Position numbers and translations under genes: made by a program. Shown piece after piece: positions 16,147 to 25,778 of a stretch of 64,000 bases of DNA. Under the pieces are notes generated by a model, which saw only the letters and a list, made by a program, of their open reading frames with translations, had not been told where the DNA came from and searched no databases. This stretch comes from Erythrobacter sp. UBA1916 (GTDB taxonomy: Bacteria > Pseudomonadota > Alphaproteobacteria > Sphingomonadales > Sphingomonadaceae), in NCBI GenBank assembly GCA_002337385.1, contig DDFY01000008.1, forward strand, positions 177,844 through 241,843, in the 5' to 3' direction. Numbering within the stretch: the first letter of the stretch is position 1; every line of letters begins with the position of its first letter.

Positions 16147-17040
16147 ATGCGCGCTGCACACTCTTCTTCCGGCGGCCCGGACACCGAACGGACGCAGCTT
16201 GAACTGTTTCGTTCGGTCCCCGGCGATCTCGCGCCGCGCGATGCACAGGATCTGATGGCCTGGCCGTTCTTCAGCCTCGCCAAGAGCAGGCGCATAGCGC
16301 CGATCGATTTCAATATGGGCAAGACCCGGATATCGGTCGAGGCGGTACCCGAACATGGCATGGCGACCATTTGGGATGCCGACGTGCTAATCTGGGCGGC
16401 GAGCCAGCTCATTGAGGCACGCGATGCCGGAAGGCCGACCTCGCGCCTCATGGTGACGACGCCCCACGAGATATTGGCGTTCACCCGGCGGGGCACTGGC
16501 AAGGCGAGCTACGAACGGCTGAAAGCCGCGCTCGACCGGCTGCAATCCACAACTGTCGCCACCTCGATCCGGCAGGAGCATCAGCGACGCCGCCGTCGCT
16601 TCTCGTGGATCAATGAATGGCGTGAACTTGCGGACGGCCGAGGCCGTCCGCTCGGGATTGAGCTGATCCTGCCGGACTGGTTCTATGCTGGTGTGCTCGA
16701 CCGCGCGCTCGTGCTGACGATCGACCGGGCCTATTTCGATCTGACCGGCGGATTGGAGCGCTGGCTCTACCGTATCGTGCGCAAGCATGGCGGGAGGCAA
16801 GAGGGCGGGTGGAGCTTTGACATTCCCCACCTTCACAAGAAGTCCGGCGTGCTTTCGCCGCTGCGCCGCTTCGCTTTCGAATTGCGAGCTATCGTCGCTC
16901 GTCAGCCGCTGCCCGGTTACGCCCTCAGGCTTGAACACGCACTTGGTCGCGAGCGGCTGAACTTCGCTCCGATCCCGGAGCATCCCTTCGACACCGCGAT
17001 GCGCCGAATGGGCATCGACCCTGTGGATAAGCGGTCATGA
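16147..17040 (+). CDS. replication initiator protein A (RepA-like)
   Basis: A 297-residue protein of the replication initiator A family found on broad-host-range plasmids and ICEs of alphaproteobacteria. Recognisable blocks are LMAWPFFSLAKSRRIAPIDF, WDADVLIWAASQLIEAR, SYERLKAALDRLQSTTV, FSWINEWRELADG, and LERWLYRIVRKHGG with WSFDIPHLHKKSG, which form the tandem winged helices. Three iteron-like repeats begin 4 bp after its stop, which is strong local support for a DNA-binding replication role: it would bind them to start replication of the excised circle. Confidence 0.88.
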   Translation: MRAAHSSSGGPDTERTQLELFRSVPGDLAPRDAQDLMAWPFFSLAKSRRIAPIDFNMGKTRISVEAVPEHGMATIWDADVLIWAASQLIEARDAGRPTSRLMVTTPHEILAFTRRGTGKASYERLKAALDRLQSTTVATSIRQEHQRRRRRFSWINEWRELADGRGRPLGIELILPDWFYAGVLDRALVLTIDRAYFDLTGGLERWLYRIVRKHGGRQEGGWSFDIPHLHKKSGVLSPLRRFAFELRAIVARQPLPGYALRLEHALGRERLNFAPIPEHPFDTAMRRMGIDPVDKRS

Positions 17041-17043
17041 GGT

Positions 17044-17106
17044 TCGGACTATCGGGAACACCGGCACTCGGACGATCAGGAACGCGATCCTCGGACTATC
17101 GGGAAC
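17044..17106 (+). repeat. three iteron-like direct repeats (candidate oriV)
   Basis: TCGGACTATCGGGAAC at 17044-17059, TCGGACGATCAGGAAC at 17068-17083 and TCGGACTATCGGGAAC at 17091-17106, spaced 24 and 23 bp, about two helical turns. They lie directly after the replication initiator gene. Iterons of this size and spacing are binding sites for Rep proteins; a role as an operator is the alternative. Confidence 0.75.
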
Positions 17107-17277
17107 GCGAGTGGCCCGTAATCCCGCAGAAATCCTCGCGAAATCGCACCCCCTCTAACAGTGCTAATAGAATCGAATCCTTCGGATTCTTGCTAACGCA
17201 ATTCGCTGCTGTGGACAGATCGCGTGCCGCTTCGTCGGCAAGGCATCTGCTCGACGGTGGCTCACAGGAGATCGGCA

Positions 17278-17796
17278 ATGAATAATGACTCACCCAGCGG
17301 TGCGCGCGAAGGCTGCGCATTGGGCTCGGCACGCAAGCAACTGACCGAAGTCGAGCTGACCTGGATCGAGAAGAAATTTGAGCACTGGATACGCTTCGGT
17401 CGGATTGCGCAGGACCGCATCATCACGCGAAGAACCCGCGTCGTCGGCTTCCGACCCGGCGCGATCTTCACCTTCGTGCGCTGGATGGCGAACGACTATG
17501 GAACGATCAGTTCACGCATCAATGTGCTGCGCGCCGTCGCGCCCGGCGAAGCCTACACGACCTTGCCTTTCGTGCGGCCCGGCGGAGAGATTCTGCTTCA
17601 CATTGAGGGCTGGCCGAAGGTCAACGAGGTGTTGTCCGCGATCGACAGCGTGGAGGCCGCCGATGTCGATCCTTGCGAAGCCGCCCCAGATCATTGGCGC
17701 CATGTTCACAACCGTATCGCGGCCGGGCAGAGCCCGCGGCCCTATACGATGGAACGCCACCTTGCCTGGCTCAAGCGTCGGGAGATCGAGGGATGA
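17278..17796 (+). CDS. DUF2840 protein
   Basis: A 172-residue protein; the ATG at 17278 follows CACAGGAG. It shows the DUF2840 pattern: LTEVELTWIEKKFEHWIRFG, then RVVGFRPGAIFTFVRWMAND, YTTLPFVRPGGEILLHIEGW and the C-terminal PRPYTMERHLAWLKRREIEG. DUF2840 genes are a fixed part of the traF/lytic transglycosylase/relaxase cluster of alphaproteobacterial conjugative elements; no activity is known. It overlaps the traF start by 4 bp (ATGA). Confidence 0.9.
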   Translation: MNNDSPSGAREGCALGSARKQLTEVELTWIEKKFEHWIRFGRIAQDRIITRRTRVVGFRPGAIFTFVRWMANDYGTISSRINVLRAVAPGEAYTTLPFVRPGGEILLHIEGWPKVNEVLSAIDSVEAADVDPCEAAPDHWRHVHNRIAAGQSPRPYTMERHLAWLKRREIEG

Positions 17797-18350
17797 CCCG
17801 CTTCGGCTATGTCATCGCCACGCTCGTTACCGCACAGGTGTTTATCCTTCTGTTCGTTGCGGTGGCGCTTGCCGATCCGCGTCCGCGCTTCATCTGGAAC
17901 GCCAGTGCGAGCGCACCGATCGGTCTCTACCGGACACATGCCGCCCCCGACCCGCCGGCAAATTCGCTGGTAGCCGTCATCCCGCCACAACAATGGGCGC
18001 ACTGGATGGCCGAGCGCGGCTATCTCCCGGAAGGCGTGCCGCTCCTCAAACATGTGGCGGCGAAAGCCGGACAGTGTGTATGCCGCAACGGCAACATGGT
18101 GAGCGTCGATGGCCAGCCCGTTGCCGTTGCTCGGGATCGCGACAGCCGAGGCCGCCCGCTGCCTGTCTGGCAGGGGTGTCACAAACTTCGGTCGGACGAA
18201 TTTCTGTTCATGAACCCGTCTGTGCCCGACAGCATGGACGGTCGTTATTTCGGCCCGCTCCCGGCCACGACGCTGCTGGGGCGCGCGACACCCATGTTCA
18301 CCCGAGACACGCCGGACGGACCGCTTATCTGGCGGAGAATCGCGCCATGA
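17793..18350 (+). CDS. traF: conjugative signal peptidase TraF (S26)
   Basis: A 185-residue inner-membrane serine peptidase. After an N-terminal membrane helix (about residues 5-27) comes FIWNASASAPIGLYR, the S26 signature with its catalytic Ser, and LLKHVAAKAGQCVC, with the Lys of the Ser-Lys pair. FLFMNPSVPDSMDGRYFGPL is the conserved substrate-side region. In RP4-type systems TraF matures and cyclises the TrbC pilin, which is encoded here at 40733. It is coupled to DUF2840 and the transglycosylase by 4-bp overlaps. Confidence 0.9.
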   Translation: MTRFGYVIATLVTAQVFILLFVAVALADPRPRFIWNASASAPIGLYRTHAAPDPPANSLVAVIPPQQWAHWMAERGYLPEGVPLLKHVAAKAGQCVCRNGNMVSVDGQPVAVARDRDSRGRPLPVWQGCHKLRSDEFLFMNPSVPDSMDGRYFGPLPATTLLGRATPMFTRDTPDGPLIWRRIAP

Positions 18351-19039
18351 GTCGAGGGAGTCTTGCCGTCGCACTGGTATTGGCCGCGCAGATGGTTGGT
18401 TCATCGCCGGCCGCTGCGGAACCTGCGCCCGGCATTGCCACGGCCAATCCTTATGCAGCGCATGTGGTCGATGCAACGCGGCGGTTCGGCATTCCCCAAG
18501 ATTGGATATGGGCAGTCATGCGCGTCGAAAGCAACGGTGACAGACGCGCTGTTTCGCCCGCCGGAGCGATGGGCCTGATGCAGATCATGCCCGCTACCTG
18601 GGCCAATCTGCGCGCGCGTTATCGTCTCGGATTGGACCCGTTCGATCCGCGCGACAACATCATGGCGGGCGCAGCCTATCTTCGCGAGATGCACGACCGC
18701 TATGGCAATGCGGCTGCGATGCTCGCCGCCTACAATGCGGGACCGGGCCGCTATGACGAATACCTTTCCGGCAGCCGGCCGCTGCCCCGCGAGACGCGCG
18801 CCTATCTCGTAAAGCTGACGGCGATCACGGGAAATTCCGGTAACGCGATGATTGCGGCTGTGACACCGCCAGACCCTTTTGCCTGGCGCCGCGCGGCTCT
18901 GTTTCCCGCACGGGCAGATGGCATTCCTACTAGGGAGGATGTGGTGACTGACGACACTTCGGATGCTTCGCAGACCACGCGGTCCGCTACCATCGAGCCG
19001 CCGACAAACGGCCTGTTCGTATCGCTCTCAGAGCAATGA
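18347..19039 (+). CDS. lytic transglycosylase (VirB1/TrbN-like)
   Basis: A 230-residue exported enzyme that opens peptidoglycan for the transfer channel. It has a signal peptide (SLAVALVLAAQMVGSSPAAA) and an SLT domain at about residues 38-140: WIWAVMRVESNGDRRAVSP with the catalytic Glu, GAMGLMQIMPATW, DPFDPRDNIMAGAAYLREM and AAYNAGPGRYDEY. The rest, to the C terminus, is a low-complexity tail. The start overlaps the traF stop (ATGA). This is the usual gene before the relaxase in this ICE family. Confidence 0.92.
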   Translation: MSRGSLAVALVLAAQMVGSSPAAAEPAPGIATANPYAAHVVDATRRFGIPQDWIWAVMRVESNGDRRAVSPAGAMGLMQIMPATWANLRARYRLGLDPFDPRDNIMAGAAYLREMHDRYGNAAAMLAAYNAGPGRYDEYLSGSRPLPRETRAYLVKLTAITGNSGNAMIAAVTPPDPFAWRRAALFPARADGIPTREDVVTDDTSDASQTTRSATIEPPTNGLFVSLSEQ

Positions 19040-19307
19040 CGAGCGTCACCACCTACAGCGCCCCATGGCGTGCTCTCCGCCCCGCTGGAGTGCAGCAGAG
19101 AAGTGATCGGTCGCCTCAACTCACGAAGAAAAATCGATGGCAAGATAAAAGCCGCGATGTGCCAAGCCATCTGCAGCCGGTCGTAGCCTTGTTTTACAAG
19201 GCCTTGTGGCGTTCCGCCGCGAGGTGTGCGGCAATGTCCGCGATGTGTGCCTTTCGCCACTTCCTACCGTTTATGCGGCTTTGCGGCACATTACCGGACT
19301 CCCGACC
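19040..19307 (+). other. intergenic region before relaxase, candidate oriT
   Basis: 268 bp without a gene, immediately upstream of the relaxase gene, where oriT often lies. A perfect inverted repeat, GCCTTGT-TTT-ACAAGGC, occupies 19186-19202, and an A-rich patch (GAAGAAAAATCGATGG) precedes it. The nic site itself cannot be read from sequence alone. Confidence 0.45.
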
Positions 19308-21038
19308 ATGAAAGGCGAGGAAGACTTCCGTGTCCGGCCAGGCCGCATCCGCACGCGGGGCGGACAGCGTGCACGACCCGCTATCTCGCAGGCTCTTGCC
19401 GCCGCCCAACGAGCCGGCGGCCTTGGCGCGGGACGCGCACGATCTTCAGGTGTGGGGTTTTCGACCTTCGGACGCGGGCGTGTAGCGAGCATTCGCGCCG
19501 CCCATCGTCTCGGTAACCGGGCTCGCAACGTCGTGATCAAGGCGCGCGTGGTCCGGCACGGGAGCCGCTCGTCGCTTGGTGCACATCTCGATTACCTGCA
19601 ACGCGATGGCGTCACCCGCGATGGCGAGCGTGGCATGCTATTCGGGACCGAGGGCGACGAATTCGACCGCGGCGAGTTTTCCGCGCGCTGCGAGGATGAC
19701 CGGCACCATTTCCGCTTTATCGTCTCGCCCGAAGACGCCGGGCAAATGCGCGACCTCAAGACTTTCACGCGCGAGCTGATGGGGCAGATGGAAAAGGATC
19801 TCGGCACCCGTCTCGACTGGCGCGGGGTCGAGCACTGGAATACCGACAACCCCCATGCACATGTCATCGTGCGCGGCGTTGGCGAGTACGGCCGTGATCT
19901 CGTGATCGCGCGCGACTATATCCGCGAGGGAATGCGGGCACAGGCGCGCGAGATCGTCACGCAGGAACTCGGCCTGCGCACCGATCTCGAAATCCACCAA
20001 TCGCTAGAGCGGCAGGTCAATGCGGAACGCTGGACAGATCTGGATTACCGATTGGCGCGAGAGCGCGACCACAACGGCATCATTGAAACGGCTCCTGAAC
20101 GGGGAGTACGGCCTGGTCCGGATCATGCACTGCGCATCGGCCGCTTGCGCAAGCTCGAGGGGCTCGGCCTCGCCAGCGAGGTCGCGCCCGGCCAATGGAC
20201 AATGGCTGGAAATGCGGAGACCGCGCTGCGAGAATTGCAGGCTCGCGGTGACATCATCAAGCGGATGCACCGCGCCATGACTGAGCGGGGCATCGACCGG
20301 GGCTCGGCCAGCTATGCGCTCGAACCCGAACCCGGACAGAACGTAATGGGCACGCTGGTGGAGCGTGGGCTGCACGACGAGCTGACTGGCAGGGCTTATG
20401 CGATCGTCGACGGCATTGATGGGCGGACCCATCATATCCAGCTTCCCGACATCGATGCGACCGGCGATTGCAGGCCCGGTGCGATTGTCGAACTACGGCG
20501 CTTCGAGGATCGCAAGGGCCGGCAGCGGATGGCGCTGGCCGTACGCTCGGACTTCGACCTGAACGCACAGGTCCGCGCGCCGGGTGCGACCTGGCTCGAT
20601 CGGCGGAACCTGTCGGGCGATGGGCGAGACCTCGGGGGTGGTTTCGGGGCGGAGGTTCGGGACGCGATGGAAAAGCGTGCCGAGCATCTCGCAGGTGAGG
20701 GCCTGGCGCGGCGGCAGGGGCGACGGATCATCTTCGCACGCAATCTGCTTGATACGCTCCGGCGGCGGGAACTGGATGCCACCGCCGAGAAACTGTCGGC
20801 GGAAATCGGCCTGCCGCATAGGCCATCACTGACGGGCGACTATGTCCTCGGCACTGTGCGCCAGCGGTTGAATCTTGCCTCGGGCCGTTTTGCCATGATC
20901 GAAAATGGCCTCGGCTTCCAGCTCGTGCCCTGGACGCCATCGCTGGATCGTCAGATGGGCAAGCACATCTCCGGTGTAATGCGCGGCGACGGCAGCGTGG
21001 AATGGTCGTTCGGGCGCGGGCGGGGGTTAGGGCGATAA
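19308..21038 (+). CDS. VirD2-type relaxase (DUF3363)
   Basis: A 576-residue relaxase that would nick the element at oriT and lead the strand into the recipient. Near residues 90-100 comes HGSRSSLGAHLDYLQRDGV, containing the candidate Tyr nucleophile; the His triad is EHWNTDNPHAHVIVRG (about residues 184-199). LDYRLARERD and the C-terminal DUF3363 region follow, with a final VEWSFGRGRGLGR. The N terminus is basic and disordered. The start at 19308 (MKGEEDF) fits the family; an earlier start at 19206 is possible. The trb genes and the coupling protein match a relaxase of this type. Confidence 0.9.
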   Translation: MKGEEDFRVRPGRIRTRGGQRARPAISQALAAAQRAGGLGAGRARSSGVGFSTFGRGRVASIRAAHRLGNRARNVVIKARVVRHGSRSSLGAHLDYLQRDGVTRDGERGMLFGTEGDEFDRGEFSARCEDDRHHFRFIVSPEDAGQMRDLKTFTRELMGQMEKDLGTRLDWRGVEHWNTDNPHAHVIVRGVGEYGRDLVIARDYIREGMRAQAREIVTQELGLRTDLEIHQSLERQVNAERWTDLDYRLARERDHNGIIETAPERGVRPGPDHALRIGRLRKLEGLGLASEVAPGQWTMAGNAETALRELQARGDIIKRMHRAMTERGIDRGSASYALEPEPGQNVMGTLVERGLHDELTGRAYAIVDGIDGRTHHIQLPDIDATGDCRPGAIVELRRFEDRKGRQRMALAVRSDFDLNAQVRAPGATWLDRRNLSGDGRDLGGGFGAEVRDAMEKRAEHLAGEGLARRQGRRIIFARNLLDTLRRRELDATAEKLSAEIGLPHRPSLTGDYVLGTVRQRLNLASGRFAMIENGLGFQLVPWTPSLDRQMGKHISGVMRGDGSVEWSFGRGRGLGR

Positions 21039-21352
21039 CGTCGCGCCCTGGGCCGGGAGCAGACAGGCCGCATTTGGCGGATGATAGTGAATTTTATTCA
21101 TTATAAGTGGCACCGGTACCTTCGCAGTTACGTCAACTTTAAGACTAGGATCGCAATTCACTTAGCCCTTGCTTCCATGATAGGGAATGACTGGGGCCCA
21201 CAGACGAGGGGGAATGCTGCATCGGATAGACTACCGTTCGCTCGCCGGCCACGGACGAGAGGAGTGGTGACAGTAGGATCATTCGAGTACGCCACGTTGT
21301 TTCCGAGGCGGCTCCGTGTGCCCCCTTTCCGTCCGCCTAGCTCGACAGCCCA
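21039..21352 (+). other. AT-richer junction before the Hachiman genes
   Basis: 314 bp with no gene. The part at 21080-21160 is clearly AT-richer than its surroundings and holds the small inverted repeat TGAAT-TTT-ATTCA (21088-21100), with TATAAG just after it, a plausible promoter and operator for hamAB. This is also the left junction of the defence cargo. Confidence 0.5.
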
Positions 21353-22150
21353 ATGACACTGACGCTCGTCCCGATAGATCACGGCGAACTCTGCCACGGC
21401 TGGGCATGGACCATCGACGATGAAGACGTGCTCGCTGAACGCGTCGCACGCATCGTGCTCGGTCAGTATCGCCATGTTGCCAAGATCCTGAGCGGTGCGG
21501 GCGTGCCGGGGCCCGCTGCCAATGCCGAGCAGGCGCTTGCAGCGATCAAACAGTTGACCTTAGCCGAGGGCGAAGATCCCTGGCATCGTGACGGCTGGCT
21601 GTTTCAGGCGATATCGTGGATCGCCGCGCACCAGCAGCCTTCCGCGTCGCTCACCCGCATGCCGCATATTCGCAAGGCCGACAAAGGCTTCGACGGCATG
21701 CAGCTCGAGTTAAACGAAGCCGGCACCTCGGTCACTGCGGTCGTCGTCTTCGAAGACAAGGCCACCGATAAGGCCCGCGACACGATCCGAGATGATGTCT
21801 GGCCGGGTATCGTTGCGCTCGAAAAGGGCGAGCGCTTGAATGAACTTAGCCAAGAGGTAAGCGGGATGCTCGACGCGCGCGCCGCCGCTGATCCCGAGTT
21901 TGACCTTGATAGCGCAATCGCCAACATCTTGTGGCACGATGCCCGACGCTATCGCATCAGTATCACCATCGGCGACACTCACAACAATGCCGATGCCCGC
22001 GCCAGATTGTTTAAGGGCTTCGACAAGTCCGCGCCCGGCGCTGCGGCCCGCCGCCGCGCCGACACCATATATCTCCCCGCGATGCGCAACTGGATGACAA
22101 GCTTCGCCGCGCGCGTGATCGTCAAGATAAAGGCCATCGCCAATGTTTGA
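21353..22150 (+). CDS. hamA: Hachiman HamA-like nuclease (DUF1837)
   Basis: A 265-residue protein. The core is a PD-(D/E)XK-type site: KGFDGMQLEL with D114, then VVVFEDKATDK with E134 and K136, giving the D-x19-E-x-K spacing. KARDTIRDDVWPGIVALE follows, and then RRYRISITIGD. This is the HamA (DUF1837) pattern, and the next gene is a large helicase overlapping by 8 bp, the defining Hachiman gene pair. HamA is known as the DNA-cutting effector held in check by HamB until phage DNA or damage is sensed. The identification rests on motif order and the partner gene. Confidence 0.85.
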   Translation: MTLTLVPIDHGELCHGWAWTIDDEDVLAERVARIVLGQYRHVAKILSGAGVPGPAANAEQALAAIKQLTLAEGEDPWHRDGWLFQAISWIAAHQQPSASLTRMPHIRKADKGFDGMQLELNEAGTSVTAVVVFEDKATDKARDTIRDDVWPGIVALEKGERLNELSQEVSGMLDARAAADPEFDLDSAIANILWHDARRYRISITIGDTHNNADARARLFKGFDKSAPGAAARRRADTIYLPAMRNWMTSFAARVIVKIKAIANV

Positions 22151-25100
22151 TGCGACGACCGCAGCACTGATTCGGGCGGCGCCTCCACTTGACGGACTCG
22201 ATCTCGACAATCTGCCGAAACGGCTGACCGAAGCCTTTGCCGATATCGTCTCGGCGCGCATTCGCCTGCGCGGTGCTACTGTCGAGGCAGACGATGAAGC
22301 GTTGGTGGCAACCGTTGCTGAACTTCGCCGCATCGCTGCAGCGCACGAGACCTATGCCGCCTTGCTTCCCGACCGCGAGAATCGCGCCTCTGCAGCCTTT
22401 GTCGCGGCTTCGGCACATCAAGCCATTTCTCTGGCACTGCGCGGAGCCGATGCTCCCAGCCAAGTCGATATTGCGGCGGTCAGCCCCGAGGTTTGCGCCA
22501 CATTGCTCTTCCTCCTGGCAGAAGCGCATGCCGATGCGGCCGAAGCCGCCAAGCGCATTGTGCCTGCGCCGGAGGCCGGGCCGATCGAGCGCGCCCTGCT
22601 GCTCGCAATCCGCAATCTTGCGCAAGGTCGGCTCGGGGAGATCGTCGGTGCCGACGAGCCTGAGATTGATGCTGAAGGCGATGATTTCGGCGCCCGCGCT
22701 CTCGATGCGCTCCGGCTGCTGCTTCTGCGTGGCATCACCAATCTCGCAAGGCAGCTGCGCCTGCGCGTCGACGTCGCGCCCGAGGCGGGTGGGGTCGTTC
22801 CAGCGAGCACGCTGTTCGCGCAGGTGCACGCCCTCGCCAGCGAACCGGTCGATGGCGCCGGCGCGGCCGGCGAGACGCTGCTGAGCCTCTATCCCGGGCC
22901 TTTGCACCTCGCCAATCTACTTCTGGGTCTAGACGGCGACCTGCTCGGAAGTGCGCTCAGCCGCATTCCGACGCCGGGTGGGGTCAGTGACAATGGCTGG
23001 TGGCAGACGCTCCGTCGCATGGCCCGGCAGCGCCCCTATCTCTGGCGCAACCATCGCGAAGCGGTTGCGAAAGGCTATCTGGAACAGGGCGTCTCATCGG
23101 CGATCAGCTTTCCGACTGGTGGCGGCAAGTCAACTCTCGCGGAACTTAAGATCGCCACCGCGCTGCTGCGCGGCGAGCGTGTGATCTTCCTCGCGCCCAC
23201 GCATGCACTCGTCGGGCAGACCCAGCGATCGCTGAAGCGCATATTCCAGGACTACAGCATTCTTGCCGATGTAGACGAGGATGTCGGAATTGGCGACGTC
23301 GTCGTGCTCGGCGAAGTCACGGTCATGACGCCCGAGCGCTGCTTAATGCTTCTGTCGATCGATCCCGATGCCTTCCAGGATCTCGGGCTGATTGTCTTCG
23401 ACGAATGCCATTTGCTGCATCCACGTGAAGATGATCGGAGTAGGCGCGGGCTTGATGCGATGCTCGTTATTCTAAATCTTACGCGCATCGCTCCTGACGC
23501 CGACTTGCTGCTGCTTTCTGCAATGATGAAGAATACGCAGGAGATCGCTGACTGGATTGCTCATATAACCAGCCGCCAATGCCTGACGTTAGATCTTAGC
23601 TGGAAGCCAACGCGGCAAGTGCGAGGCTGCGTCGTCTATCCCGCCGAGCAGATTAAAGCGCTCAAGACTATCCTAGACCAGGCCCGCACCGACTATCCCG
23701 ACCACAACATGCCGCCTGTCTCGGTGAAGAACGCGTTGCTGGCGCAGCCCTTCGGTCTGTTCAGTCTCCTGCAGACCTGGTCGACCACCGCCCGCAGCGA
23801 CTATGCTCTGCTGCAGCTCCTCGGCGATGGCCGCTTACTGTCGGCTGGACGTTCCAAGGGCGGCAATTGGTATCTCACCCCTAACGGCAACGAGACAAGC
23901 GGCGCAATTGCCGCCGCCGCAGCGAGCGCGGGCATGAAGACATTAGTGTTTGTGCAGAGCACTGTTTTTTGTGAGAAATGCGTCAAGGATTACCCCTCCC
24001 GCGTCCCCACCAGCCAGATTACGCTTACAGAGGAAGAGCAGAAATGGCGCACCCTCGCCGAAGAGGAGATGGGTGGAGCCGGTTACTGCTACATGAAGCT
24101 TGCAGCTGATGGCACGCTTCGAGCGGGGACCGCCAGCCATCATGCACTGCTACTGCGCGAGGAGCGTGAACTGCACGAAAGCCTGTTTCGCCGGCCAGAT
24201 GGGATCAAGGTGCTTTTCGCGACCTCGACGCTTGCTCAAGGCATGAATCTGCCGAGCGAAGTTGTCATCATTTCAGGGGACAGTCGGTTCGATCCGCAAG
24301 CCGACAAGATGCAGAAACTTGAGGCACATGAGCTGTTGAACGCCGCAGGACGTGCGGGACGTGCCGGCGAAGGTGCGCAGGGCTTCGTCTTGCTTGTACC
24401 CAGCAAGGTCATCGACTTCGACGATCAGAATAATCAGATAAACGGGCATTGGATGGAGCTGCAGGCAATCTTCGAGCAGGCCGACCAGTGTCTCGTTATT
24501 GACGATCCGCTGAAGGCGGTGCTCGACAGCATTCACGACGGCGTCACCCAGACCGGCGCCTCAGCCTATCTCTTGAGTAAGCTACCGCTGGCAATCGCAG
24601 GGGCCGAAGACGATCCCGCCGCAGTGTTGCTCAACAGGAGCTTCAGCGCGTACCGCGCGCTAGCTGCCGCTGATGCCGACTGGCTGAGCACAAGGGTCGC
24701 ATCGGCCCTAGCTGCACGAGCCACGCTCGAGTTGCCAGAAGCCGACCGCTGGATCGAACAGGTCTCTAGCGCAACCGGCCTCTCCGTCGCGTTGCTGCAG
24801 CAGATCAGCGAATTGCTCGATACCGGCTCCTTTTCAGGAACTGCAGAGCAGGTGATAGCGGCGCTGCTCGACTGGCTCGACGCGCATCCGAGTCAGTTGC
24901 TCCGCCTTCTGCGGCCCGAGAGCCTGGAGGAGGCGTTCGGTACGCCTTACAAGAGCCTCGGCGACGATGAGGCGCGTGGGAAGCATGCGTTGTTGTGGCT
25001 GCGGAAACTTTTGCCGATCTGGTTGTCCGGTGTGCCGCTGTGCGAACTCGAAAAGGCATATCTCGGACGGACCACCAATCTCAAGCAGTGCAAGAATGCC

Positions 25101-25454
25101 CGGCATTTCGTATCGCGGCTCGTGCCCGATCTTGCCTTTATGGCGGGCCTTCCCGGACAGTTGCTCGCGGCTCGGTTGCGCGCTGCTGGAGACGAAACAC
25201 CCGTGTCCACCGTCTTGGCTACATTGAGCGGCGTCGTCCGCGAAGGCTGTGACAGTCCCGACAGTTTGGCGGTACGCTTGCATTTGACACGTTCGGTGTC
25301 GCGCGTTGCTGCCCGCAAACACTACGATGCTATCCGCCAGCATATTCAGCCTGGCAGTCTTAACGAGAGCTTTGAGGAGACGCTGGAGCGTATACGGAAT
25401 GCAGATATAGTAGCCAGCTTTGACAAGCTAGATGATCTCAATGGGGATAGTTAG
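22143..25454 (+). CDS. hamB: Hachiman HamB-like superfamily 2 helicase
   Basis: A 1103-residue DExH helicase. An N-terminal helical region of about 300 residues is followed by Walker A (SFPTGGGKSTLAE, about 320-332), the DECH box (VFDECHLLHPRED, about 417), motif III (LLLSAMMKN), motif V (FATSTLAQGMNLPSEVVII, about 690-708) and motif VI (NAAGRAGRAGEG, about 732). The C-terminal 350 residues are helical and of unknown role. Motif spacing resembles Ski2/Brr2-like helicases, as in HamB. It is translationally coupled to hamA (8-bp overlap). In Hachiman the helicase senses DNA and unleashes HamA. Confidence 0.88.
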   Translation: MFDATTAALIRAAPPLDGLDLDNLPKRLTEAFADIVSARIRLRGATVEADDEALVATVAELRRIAAAHETYAALLPDRENRASAAFVAASAHQAISLALRGADAPSQVDIAAVSPEVCATLLFLLAEAHADAAEAAKRIVPAPEAGPIERALLLAIRNLAQGRLGEIVGADEPEIDAEGDDFGARALDALRLLLLRGITNLARQLRLRVDVAPEAGGVVPASTLFAQVHALASEPVDGAGAAGETLLSLYPGPLHLANLLLGLDGDLLGSALSRIPTPGGVSDNGWWQTLRRMARQRPYLWRNHREAVAKGYLEQGVSSAISFPTGGGKSTLAELKIATALLRGERVIFLAPTHALVGQTQRSLKRIFQDYSILADVDEDVGIGDVVVLGEVTVMTPERCLMLLSIDPDAFQDLGLIVFDECHLLHPREDDRSRRGLDAMLVILNLTRIAPDADLLLLSAMMKNTQEIADWIAHITSRQCLTLDLSWKPTRQVRGCVVYPAEQIKALKTILDQARTDYPDHNMPPVSVKNALLAQPFGLFSLLQTWSTTARSDYALLQLLGDGRLLSAGRSKGGNWYLTPNGNETSGAIAAAAASAGMKTLVFVQSTVFCEKCVKDYPSRVPTSQITLTEEEQKWRTLAEEEMGGAGYCYMKLAADGTLRAGTASHHALLLREERELHESLFRRPDGIKVLFATSTLAQGMNLPSEVVIISGDSRFDPQADKMQKLEAHELLNAAGRAGRAGEGAQGFVLLVPSKVIDFDDQNNQINGHWMELQAIFEQADQCLVIDDPLKAVLDSIHDGVTQTGASAYLLSKLPLAIAGAEDDPAAVLLNRSFSAYRALAAADADWLSTRVASALAARATLELPEADRWIEQVSSATGLSVALLQQISELLDTGSFSGTAEQVIAALLDWLDAHPSQLLRLLRPESLEEAFGTPYKSLGDDEARGKHALLWLRKLLPIWLSGVPLCELEKAYLGRTTNLKQCKNARHFVSRLVPDLAFMAGLPGQLLAARLRAAGDETPVSTVLATLSGVVREGCDSPDSLAVRLHLTRSVSRVAARKHYDAIRQHIQPGSLNESFEETLERIRNADIVASFDKLDDLNGDS

Positions 25455-25778
25455 AGGTCGCTCGGTGCCGATTACCACCTCGCCGACAGGTGACGCTACT
25501 CGAGATGAGCGATAGCTTAGAGCGCATCTCCGAAGGCGGATGCAGAAAAACGCAATTCTATTCACACTGCACCATAAGTGCAGCTGAACGAATGGCCGGT
25601 TCCAGGAAGAGCTAAGTGGACCGCGAATGACCTTGATTGAGGCGCGAAGCCGACATTCTGCGACCACGCGAAATACGCGCCCACGCCATTCCCTGTCTTT
25701 CTTCGCCACGCTGCGCTGGACACAATTCGTGCTTGAATCCGCGCCTTCCTAGCCTCCTCGTTACCCAAAGGAGGTCCA
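25455..25778 (+). other. intergenic junction between Hachiman and traG
   Basis: 324 bp with no gene. It holds a small inverted repeat, CTGCAC-N5-GTGCAG (25567-25583), the 35-bp repeat at 25681-25715 that recurs before trbB, and the AAAGGAGG ribosome site of traG. Confidence 0.5.
25681..25715 (+). repeat. 35-bp direct repeat, copy 1 (before traG)
   Basis: Matches 39615-39649 at 30 of 35 positions, including the shared 14-base block CTGTCTTTCTTCGC. It ends 63 bp before the traG start. Confidence 0.7.
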
